Assembly (NCBI GenBank): GCA_949130495.1
Contig: OX422216.1
Coordinates: 99,331,967 to 99,395,966, forward strand
DNA length: 64,000 bases
From: Sambucus nigra
Taxonomy: Eukaryota > Streptophyta > Magnoliopsida > Dipsacales > Adoxaceae
Direction: 5' to 3'
In this document: positions 55,667 to 64,000 of the stretch, one piece after another
How positions within the stretch are numbered: position 1 is the stretch's first letter
Layout: every line of letters starts with the position of its first letter
Notes under the pieces: model-generated
Databases searched by the model: none
What the model saw: only the letters and a program-made list of their open reading frames with translations
Told to the model about the DNA's origin: nothing
Made by a program: the position numbers and the translations under genes

Positions 55667-55861
55667 ATATAAATAGGTACGAAGTTTTCACCCTTTATTT
55701 TTACTTCAAATCTTCTGAACTTTTATATTTCTCTTTGCTTTCGATTTTTCTCTGTGCACTTTGTTTGTCACTCTTTTTATTCAATTCTTGCTGAATCCTT
55801 AAATCCCTGTATTATCTCCTTCATTTTCTCTTTGTTTTGTCATCTTGTCTTCTTTGTCACC
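55667..55861 (+). promoter_or_regulatory. Candidate promoter and leader of the antisense frame in element K
   Basis: TATATAAATAGG at about 55667-55678 is a good plant TATA box. It is followed 185 bases later by an ATG (55862-55864) in the context CACCATGG, close to the ideal start context. The leader is pyrimidine-rich. Opposite in direction to K's gag-pol. Confidence 0.6.
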
Positions 55862-58662
55862 ATGGTTCATATTGTTGATGAGAACTCTCTAGACAAGTTT
55901 AGAGAAAAGAAGAAAATCCCCTCTTGGGTGGACTTAGAGATACCCAGGGGTCCCATTGATGTCTATTCACTTTCTGAGGGTCATTGGATCCCTACTGTGT
56001 TCATAGCATAGTATGGTATAACTTTTCCATCGAATCCTCTTTTTCTTCAATTTTTCCAATATTTTGATGTAGTTCTCGCCAGGGTAGCCCCCAATATTGA
56101 AGAGCTGTCAATGGGGTTCATAGGCTAAATGGACTTTATCTGATCCATATAGGGGTTTTAGACCTGATGTTTTTCTACAAATGGGTAATTGTGGGAGAGA
56201 ATACCTACTACTTAAAGACTATGCAAGCCATTTGGTGCTGAGGAGACTTAAGCCGAGGAGCACCAGTTCAAGAGAATAAAGAGAGGTTTGCCTAATCCTT
56301 CAAAATAGGTTTAAAAAACATAAGCCGAGCAGCAGGCTTTGGCTACCAAAAAAACCATCAGCCAAGAGGAGTTGGTGAAGAAAATTCAGGCTGACCTAGA
56401 TATTGGGTCAGCCTCTATTGTTGTTAACCCTGGTTTAGCCAAGGGTTTGATCAAATCATGAACCCTTCCAACTGATCAGGCTGCTTTGGCCCCCATGTCG
56501 AGGTTCAGGCTCACTGAGAAAGCTTGCCACAATTTGGCACTGGTAAATTTCTTCCATTTATTTATACTTCTCTTTATAATGATGAACTCCTTTAATACTT
56601 TGTCTTTATTTGCATTTCCTAGTTAACTTCAACCCAATGATGAAGAAGGACAACCTACTGCGTTCTTCTTCTGGAGGTGCTAAGAAGGCCTTTAAAGGTC
56701 TGAAAAATTATTTAGCCGAATTTCGACAAGCTTTAGAGTCAGAGAAAAAGTCTTGGGAAGAAGAGTTGAGGAAGGCCAAGGATAGGGTCAACCTTGCTGA
56801 GGGCAAGATGAAGTTTGTCGAGGAAAAGGCTGATGCTGCTGAAGGCAAGGTCAAGATTGCTGAGGAAAAGCTTGTTGAGGTCATCACCCAAGCAAAACTG
56901 TTGAAGACAAAATAACTGGCTTGACTTTTGAAGTGATTTCTCTGAAGGCCAAAGGCAAGGCTGATTTTAACGAAGGCTAGGAGAAGGCCATTTTTGCTTC
57001 CTCTGCTCAAATTGATTATGTCAAAAAATTATCCTTAAAGGAAGATTGGACTGAGGCTATGAAGTTGGTCGACACTGAGGATAACTCTTGAACTCTTCAC
57101 GAGACATAATCTCGGTACTCCTCCCAATTTGGACGATGAATTTAAGGATGAATAGGGATCAGGAGACTCCTATACTATACCTCCTGAGACTTTAATGGTT
57201 CCCAGTACCAACACCGACCTACTAATTAGTGGTTAAGACCAGGCTATGGACAAGGAAAAGGTTTAGCCAATTCACTTTTTGTTCTTTTTAACCTTTTCCC
57301 CATTTTTTAATAATGTAACAACTTTTGTATTATGGTTATTGATTAATGAAAGAAAAACTTTTTACTTCCACTTTTTGTGCTTATGGATGATCTTGATTTT
57401 GAGCACATTATTTATTATTTGTGATGTGTGAAGTCTTGGGTTGTTCCACAAACTTATGTACGTATTTGTGGTTTTTTAGTTTGATATAAGGAAGAAAGTT
57501 ATAATATCTGCTGAATCTAATTTACTCAGACGAAGTAAAAATCTTTTAGAAGATGTTCATGTTCCCCTGACTGAAGAAGACTTAATTGGGTTGCTCGGCC
57601 CAAATATATCCGACCAAGTCTAGGAGTCATATATACATCTCCATTGCTTGTGGGACAGGGTTAATTCTAATAATGCTGCATCTTGTGAAATGATCGAGCA
57701 ACTATAAGAAAATCATGATCAGTCCAAAGCTTTACTTCATGCTAATTATGAAGCCAAGTATAAGGCTTTGAGTGAAGGACGGGGTTTTGATAAAAAATTA
57801 CAAGACATCACTTCTAGTTTTAACAAGAAGGAACTATCTTTAAAGCAAGATATGGAGAATGCTCGAGAAATTGCTACTATGCTAGAGAAGGAAAATAATG
57901 CCTTGAGGGATAATCTAGATAGTTTAAAGAAATTTTCTCCCATTAATCTTAATAATGGTGCTTCCTTTTTATAGACTAAAAATGTAAGATTATTAGAGGA
58001 TCTTGAAGAACTGCAGTAGAAAACCAAACCTAGGCAAAATTTTAGGCAAATGATGGTTATCAGACCAACAGTTGATGAAGAAAGAACCGAGAAAACTCTA
58101 ATCGACCAAGCTGCCCAGTTGAAAGCAAAGAATATTGCTATTGTCAACTTATCTACCCAGCTAAAAGCCAAAGATATTGTTATTGCTAACCATGTAGCCC
58201 AGCTGACAGCCAAAGATAGTGTCATCAAGAAACTTCAAAACTAGGTGGAGTGGTTGACCTTTTAATTCCACAAACAGCCCAGGGAAGTATGGTTAAAGGG
58301 TTATAATGAGGCCATATAAATGGAGATGGACTAATGTGATGACTCTGCTGAAGTATGACCAGAACAGTACCTTGTGGCATTGGAATTACCTAAGTTTCTT
58401 GGACTGTGATAAGCCTCCATTCAAATTGGACACAACATGGATATCCCCTATTTCCATTCCTCAATGTCTGATAACTAAGTATCTAGGGGAATATGGCCTT
58501 CACAATGAGCATGAAATAGTCCGTCCTCCTCATTTGATTGACAGGACAAGCAGTAGTAATAGGTAAATGTTAAGAGATTTTAATTATATAAACTCTCCAT
58601 ATACCCTTGATGATCCTCCAGCTGGGATGGACAAGGCCCAAGGGAAACGTCCAGCAGGATAA
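55862..58662 (+). pseudogene. Antisense reading frame of element K (gypsy-type domain plus coiled coils)
   Basis: Plus-strand coding remnant, opposite to K's pol and located on the 3' side of it. Starts MVHIVDENSLDKFREKKKIP and continues YGITFPSNPLFLQFFQYF, ARVAPNIEELSMGFIG, which resembles the Transposase_28 'putative gypsy-type transposon' domain. Coiled-coil segments follow: 56610-56915 (repeats like AEGKMKFVEEK and AEGKVKIAEEK) and 57768-58240 (QLKAKNIAIVNLSTQLKAKD, three near-repeats). The end is acidic/polar (58306-58662). A possible intron (56543-56622, GTAAAT to CCTAG) does not keep frame. Several stops. Some Tat-lineage elements (for example maize Grande) are known to carry an antisense gene here; identity is inference. 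Confidence 0.65.
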
Positions 58663-59463
58663 TTTTGCTTTTTGTACTTGCTCAACTTTGATTATATCAC
58701 CTTGTTATTTGAAAAAGACTCTGTCTTAAATACATGTTTTGTTCACGCATTTAATTTAATACTTGGTTTAAGGTTATGATTAGTTAATCGGCTTATCGAC
58801 TAGGTAATCTGCTTGTTTAACAAGTGATGTATTCAATACTTGAACTGAGATTATAGGGCCTTAGATTCTACTAATGCACTTAGGTAAAGCTGTAAGCAAT
58901 CTTGAACTAAGTGTTGACATTAGTTATCAATGGCGACCAAGTGTGCTTAGGAATGTATATGTATATTCATGTGGTGTCTTAGGAATGTATATATGTATTC
59001 CTGTGTTTTAACTTAGTTGACTAAAGCTTCTTGTGTTTATACATGAAGTTTTATGGGCTTCTAGTTCATGACTTGTCGAGACGAAGTCATACATGAAGTA
59101 TTCGTGACTTGTCGAGACGAAGTCATACATAAAGTAATAATCATTGGTGAGTAAGTGTATTAGGAATGTATATATGTATTCTCATGTTTAAATCAATCGA
59201 GAAATACAACAAATATTGGTTAAGAAGTTGGTGCATCTCAAATTTGATAAATTCATCCTGATTAAATAGTTGTTGTCTTTTGATCGGCAAGGGCTGAAGA
59301 CCAAGAGAGAAGAAAATGTGAAGATGGTTTTGTGTTCTGGTTTTACTGGGATGTATATCATCGTACTCTGAAAAAAATCAAAAAATAGAAGCATAATTGA
59401 ACTGAAATCAAGATTTTTATTGAACTTGAAGAAAAAGGGGTAAATAATGCCTTCAATTTACTG
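58663..59463 (-). repeat. Element K region between pol and the antisense frame, with short repeats
   Basis: Contains three copies of TTAGGAATGTATAT(A/G)TGTAT or close variants (about 58949, 58979 and 59160) and two tandem copies of GACTTGTCGAGACGAAGTCA (about 59072 and 59107), which are themselves partly palindromic. No gene is seen. Confidence 0.7.
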
Positions 59464-60104
59464 ATGGTATTTTCGAAGGTGGTCGTCGTTCCAAAGGTTC
59501 TTGAATTCTTTCCTATCAAGAGTCTTTAATCGAAAAGTTCCTCGTCAGATGACTCCTGAAATGTGATAAGGATCGTGCCGGTTTGCCTCCAACTTGTTTC
59601 CTTTCTAAATGACTTTGTTGAGGACGTAATCCCCTTCTTTCAAATTAGTCGGCTTAACCCTCTTATTATAAAAACGGGCAGTACTTTGTTGATAAGCAGC
59701 AGCTCTGAGGGAAGCATCTTCTCTGACTTCTTCCACTAGATCCAAATCCAATGTTCTCAGGAGATCACTTCTAGGAGAATCAAAGTTCAACACTTTATGA
59801 GTTGGTAGGCCTATCTCGGTCGGTACCATGGCCTCAGTCCCAAAAGAAAGCATATAAGGTGTTTCTCCAGTAGTTGTTCTCGGCGTGGTTCTGTAAGCCC
59901 AAAGAACATAGTGCAATTCATTGATCCATTTGCCATTGGCAGCATCAAGTCTCTTTTTCAGTCCATCAAGCAAAGCTTTGTTCGTTACTTCTATTTAATC
60001 GTTGCATTGTGAATGTCCGGGAGCAGAGTGAAGTTTCTGAATCTTAGATTGGACACAATATGCTTCAAACTCATCGTTGTCAAACTGCGTTCCATGGTCA
60101 GTAA
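59464..60104 (-). pseudogene. pol (integrase): Element K integrase: second half of core and C-terminus
   Basis: On the minus strand it starts right at the solo LTR with ITDHGTQFDNDEF (second catalytic Asp), then a stop and IEVTNK (catalytic Glu; relatives read GQVEVTN), LDGLKKRLDAANGKWINELH, LWAYRTTPRTTTGETPY, GTEAMVPTEIGLPTHKV and the C-terminal NKLEANRHDPYHISG, NLWNDDHLRKYH. This is the Tat/Ogre integrase type without a chromodomain. Stops near 59990 and 59540 disable it. Confidence 0.9.
60100..60104. repeat. Target-site duplication of the solo LTR (left copy, agtaa)
   Basis: Recurs at 62401-62405. Confidence 0.9.
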
Positions 60105-62400
60105 TGTAATGACCCCATTTTTATATGCTCAAATGCATATAGTTTGTTTTTACACTCATGTGTTACTTACTATCTTATAAATGTTGTATTATTAGATATG
60201 TGGTATTATTGGCTATCAATATAACAAACCCCAATTTTAAATATGAAGAATCAACTGTAAATTGGATCAAATCGAAGTCTTATGACATATCTTGAGGTAT
60301 ATAATAAGTTTTGGGGTAGAAAATATAATTTTATGAAACTTTAGGGACTAAAATAAAAATATAAAGGGCCATTTTTTAAATAAAATATTTTTAAGGACCT
60401 CTAAGAAATATTGCAAATATATAGTGTGGAATTACCAAAATTCCCTTCATGTGTGAAATAACCCTTATACCCTTATCACCTTTCCACCACGTGCTGGTCA
60501 CCGCCACCTTACACATGTCGTCTTCAGAGAGAAAGTTAAAACACGTGTTATCATTTTTGATATTAACACTACAAGACCACTCCGGAATGCGACACCTCGG
60601 CGTTGAATCACCATTGCAAAAAGGCTAGTCATTAGACACGTGTCAATACCGTAATACTCTTAGAAACCTATAAATAGGGCCTTAGGGTTCATTTGAAACT
60701 CACACCAATTCCTTGAGAATTATAGTAAGAAAGAATGATAGAAAGCTTGGGAAATATCTTAAGAAGGAGTTCTATAATTTTGAAGAAAGAATTCATTTCG
60801 TAGGTATGATTTTATTTAAATGTTATAATGCATTTTCGTAGTTTTAATTTCTTATTTTATAGTTTTACGTAGTAGTTTTGCTGGTAAAATACACTGAAGA
60901 CTTCACTAATCAAAACTTAAAATTTGGAAACAATCTAAATTGATTTTATTTTCAAAATATGTCAACTCGTTTGAAAAATATATATATACGCTTTTTAAAA
61001 TGATTTTTGTAAGCAATTGCTCGTTATTATGGAATCTCATTTAAGTAATTCCAAAGTCAGTCCCGGTGAAATTCTGTCTAGTTGAGATGGTATTTAAGTG
61101 GTGCCCCTATGACCCTCCATCTCTACTGGGAATAAATCCGGAAATGTTCTGTCTAGATGAGATGGTATTTAAGTGGTGCCCCTGTGACCCTCCATCTCTA
61201 CTGGGAACCGACTGATTAGGAAGAACTATGAATTGAATTCTTTAAATACGATGAATGAATATTAAAAATTGAGAAAATGGTTTTAGTAACCTTTTTCAGC
61301 AAGATATTTTAGGATTAAAACACAATATTTAGAATTGGGCTTTATTTAGAATACGTAATTAAACCTTTATTGTATTTATTAGATTAACGTGTGATCCAAG
61401 ACTCAATATCTATATTTTCGGGCCTCTATTTTAGGTGAGTACTCTATGTCATTTTTTGCACATTTCAATTATATGATATTATGCAAACTATGTATTTTGT
61501 GAGCTGCTTATATTCTCAAAATGCATCTGATACCAATGATTGATTCATTGTGAGATGTTTATATTTGTCCATATAGACATACCGATTAACATGAGTATTG
61601 AAAATGATATTGAATATTGGAAATAAGATTTGGCCTAAGGGACCTCTTTACTGACTGACCTTCCCAACTGGGTTATTGCTGGTGTGCCCTAAATAAGGCG
61701 TTGTGACGAATATGTTTGATTAACCCTCAACTACCGGGGTATAATACGGTAGAAGAACACATTATTAGAGTGTAATTGGTCATTAAAATGATATGATTGA
61801 AATAAAAAGATATCACATTTGATTTGTTGCATTCTTCTTATTCTGAGCTATCCAATTGTGATACATATACTATCATTTCCAAATATATATCTACTTACTG
61901 CAAGTTCCTATCCATATATGTACATGCCTTCTCTTTTGACTTGAATAGGTATCTATTTTCTGAAAACCTTGGAATGTCGGGAGATTAAATCTTATTCAGC
62001 TTTTAGCTGACGTTGTATAAATAACGATTTTTTAGGAAATAATTAGACTGGAGGATGGAGTGTAGAAGGACTATGTTGAAGATCTAGCTTAAGGAGATCT
62101 TTTGTTATACTTTTAAATATAACATTTGTTTTTAGGAGATAGAGCATATTTGGATCTTTAGTAATAAGTATTTAATTTTGGCATAAGTTGTAATCCATTC
62201 ATACTTTAATAGATAGGAAGTTCCCTTTTAGAAAGATCTGATGACGTAATTCCATTTTTTTCAATAGTTTACGATTCATGACCATGTGAATGTATTTTCG
62301 TTGCATTTATTTTAAGAAATATTTTAAGTCCATAACATTAATGCCTTGGTGGCATGTCAAGACACTCACTCCCTACTACTATTGGGTTGGGGTCGTGACA
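60105..62400 (+). mobile_element. Solo LTR of the G family (2296 bp) in element K integrase
   Basis: TGTAATGACCCC to GGGGTCGTGACA, matching the element G LTRs over their full length, with agtaa on both sides. Retains the TATA box (60669-60676) and the tandem 77-base unit (about 61072-61207). There is no internal region. More diverged from G's LTRs than those are from each other, so it is a separate, older insertion. Confidence 0.95.
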
Positions 62401-63087
62401 AGTAATGAAGGCATAAGGCATACCATACCTGCATATGATGTTCTTCCATATGAAATGAAATACCTTCTCATAAGGCATTTCTATCAACGGTTCTGCTTCA
62501 ACCCATTTTGTGAAATAATCTATAGCTACCACCAAGTATTTAAACCTGCCTTTGGTGGTCAGCAATGGGTGGACCAAATTAATTCCCCAAATGGCTAAAG
62601 GCAAAGGAGAAATTATTGATGTTAAGGTAGCCCCCGGTCTCCTGTGAATGGCTGCAGATTTCTGGCACTTATCACACTTTCTAGCAAAGAGCCTACAATA
62701 TGCTTTCATGGTTAGCCAATAATATGCTTGCACGACAATTCTCTAGACTAATGACTGACCAGATGAATGAACCCCACACGAACCTCCATACGCCTCCTTG
62801 ATTAACTCAATTACTTCTAGGGGATGGACACATCATAGTAAGAAAATAGTATATCCCCTTTTATATAGGACTCCTCTATTTAACACATACCCAACTTCTT
62901 TGTATCTGAGTTTCCTTGTATCTTTTGGATTAGTTGGTAGGACCCCCTTTTCAATGTAATCTTTAATTGGGTTCATCCATGACGGTCCCAAATATATAGT
63001 AATGAAATTCATCATAGGATCCTTCTCTATGCCCCTGGACATTAAGATCTCCACTGGGATGCTTCTCGTGAGTTTTATCCTGGTCAT
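62401..63087 (-). pseudogene. pol (integrase): Element K integrase: zinc finger and first half of core
   Basis: Minus strand: spacer from RNase H (SIPVEILMSRG, LGPSWMNPIKDYIEKGVLP, YKEVGYVLNRGVLYKRGY), then the HHCC finger (CRLFARKCDKCQKSAAIHR), WGINLVHPL and the first catalytic Asp in LVVAIDYFTKWVEAEP, ending RYGMPYAFIT at the insertion point. A frame break lies between about 62740 and 62833. Confidence 0.9.
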
Positions 63088-63520
63088 TGAGGCCAGCCGA
63101 GCAAATGTTTCAGCTCAAGCATTCTCTTTTTTGGTATTATAACCATCTAGATTACTGGAGATTTAGAGATCATTTTCATGGCTTTATCCAAGTAATTGAT
63201 CATTAAATCTCCCTTGACTCCATATATCTGAAGCACTTGGTTGACGATTAATTGAGAATCAATGTGTGCCATTACCTACTTAGCACCTAACGACAAGGCT
63301 AATTCAAGTCTAGAGATTAATGCCTCGTACTCGGCTACATTATTCGAGGCTTGAAATTAAAACCTGAGAGCATATTCTACATCAATGTTGTAAGGAGTGC
63401 TAAGTCTAATACCAATTCCACTGCCTGCTGCACATGAAGATCCATCCACGTATAGTTTCAACAATGGAATATCCTTGGCAAAGCTTTTTACAGATATAAC
63501 TCCTTATCAGAATATCTTCT
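63088..63520 (-). pseudogene. pol (aRNH): Element K additional (archaeal-like) RNase H
   Basis: Minus strand: LYVDGSSCAAGSGIGIRL (first catalytic Asp), QASNNVAEYEALISRLELAL (catalytic Glu), VMAHIDSQLIVNQVLQIYGV (catalytic Asp in HIDSQL), ending AETFARLASMTRIKL. This second RNase H, placed between the RT's own RNase H and integrase, is a known hallmark of the Tat/Ogre lineage. Stops near 63279, 63358 and 63150 inactivate it. Confidence 0.88.
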
Positions 63521-64000
63521 TTCTCTCTTTCGCATATTTTTGGGCCATCTCTTGAACAATAATTGATTCGGGTTGATCGGCTACAGCCTTAGATAATTTT
63601 GGAGTTAAGCTCTCTTCCAGAAAATTCTGCTCGACAGGCAAGTTTGGTTGGTCGATGGCCTCTCGATATGTAAATTCCGTAATAAAATCTGTTATAGCTT
63701 ACCCCTTCAATGATGATCTTGGCTCAAAAATGATATCGTATTCTCCAAGTTCTGCTTCCCAACACATCAGCCTGCCTAATTTATCAGGCTTGTGAAGTGT
63801 TTGCCAAAGAGGTAAATCAGTGTATACAATTATAGTATGCGCTTGAAACTTAGGCTACATTCGTCTTGAGGCTTCAATAAGAGCTAATGCCACAAACCTA
63901 ATTTTTGCCCCTTTGAATGCCTTGCTGGTGTAGTAGATTGGTTTTTGGACTCCATCTTCTAGTCGGATTAATGTCGAGTTAACTGCAGATTAGAGAAATA
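63521..64000 (-). pseudogene. pol (RT-RH): Element K RT-linked RNase H (partial; continues beyond window)
   Basis: Minus strand: IYYTSKAFKGAKIRFVALAL, IIVYTDLPLWQTLHKPDKLG, RLMCWEAELGEYDIIFEPRS and ITDFITEF, the C-terminal end of RT and its native RNase H in Tat-type elements. A stop follows KG near 63700 and another interrupts SRRM near 63857. RT palm, protease, gag and 5' LTR would lie to the right of the window. Confidence 0.87.

Overview
This window is plant nuclear repeat DNA, most likely from a eudicot and from a gene-poor, heterochromatic region. The evidence is stacked Ty3/gypsy LTR retrotransposons primed by initiator-methionine tRNA, chromodomain integrases, a plant-type CACTA gene of the Transposase_24 family, a RICESLEEPER-like hAT fragment, and long microsatellites. 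I see no rRNA or tRNA gene, no CRISPR array and no intact host gene.

Layout. An old minus-strand chromovirus (element B) runs from before base 1 to 31185 and has been split by three insertions. Element A (38-8887, minus, TSD gctca) sits in its integrase. Element C (11906-26697, minus, a small non-autonomous LTR element in an LTR-int-LTR-int-LTR arrangement) sits in its gag zinc knuckle. E (26799-29940, a solo LTR, TSD ccccg) sits in its gag. Element D (12749-23413, plus, TSD aaact) is nested in the left LTR of C, giving three levels of nesting. Past B lie a hAT transposase fragment (31255-31745), a microsatellite and inverted-repeat zone (32350-33830), the right part of a CACTA transposon with a four-exon Transposase_24 gene (34073-36372), and an 0.8-0.9 kb inverted-repeat element with microsatellite-tipped arms (36373-37304). 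Next is element F (38283-43919, plus, gag only), whose 3' LTR was invaded by element G (43920-52883, plus, a different chromovirus). The 3' LTR of G is cut off against a truncated minus-strand LTR (H, 52884-53995). The right end holds a Tat/Ogre-type gag fragment (J, 53996-54915) and a minus-strand Tat/Ogre-type element (K, about 55667 to beyond 64000). K carries dual RNase H domains, a split DDE integrase and, downstream of pol, an antisense reading frame with its own TATA box. A solo LTR of the G family (60105-62400, TSD agtaa) interrupts K's integrase.

A, B, D, F and G follow the order gag, zinc knuckle, aspartic protease, reverse transcriptase, RNase H, integrase, chromodomain, though F has lost everything after gag. 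All are broken by stops, often TAG where relatives have CAG, and by frameshifts.

The most interesting signals are not the genes. (1) A, B, D and F all have a splice-acceptor-like tract ending in CAG directly against the gag ATG, and the A, D, E and F LTRs carry a GCAAGT donor-like motif. Together these predict a 2.3-2.5 kb leader intron that would remove the primer-binding site. (2) A hairpin lies just upstream of the polypurine tract in A, C, D, F and G; its stem changes on both sides while a GGA loop is kept. (3) The LTRs of A, C, D, E and F share a CpG-rich palindrome cluster. (4) The LTRs of A, D, E, F and H share a conserved box near GGGTCGAGATAGTCAAAAT. (5) K has an antisense reading frame.
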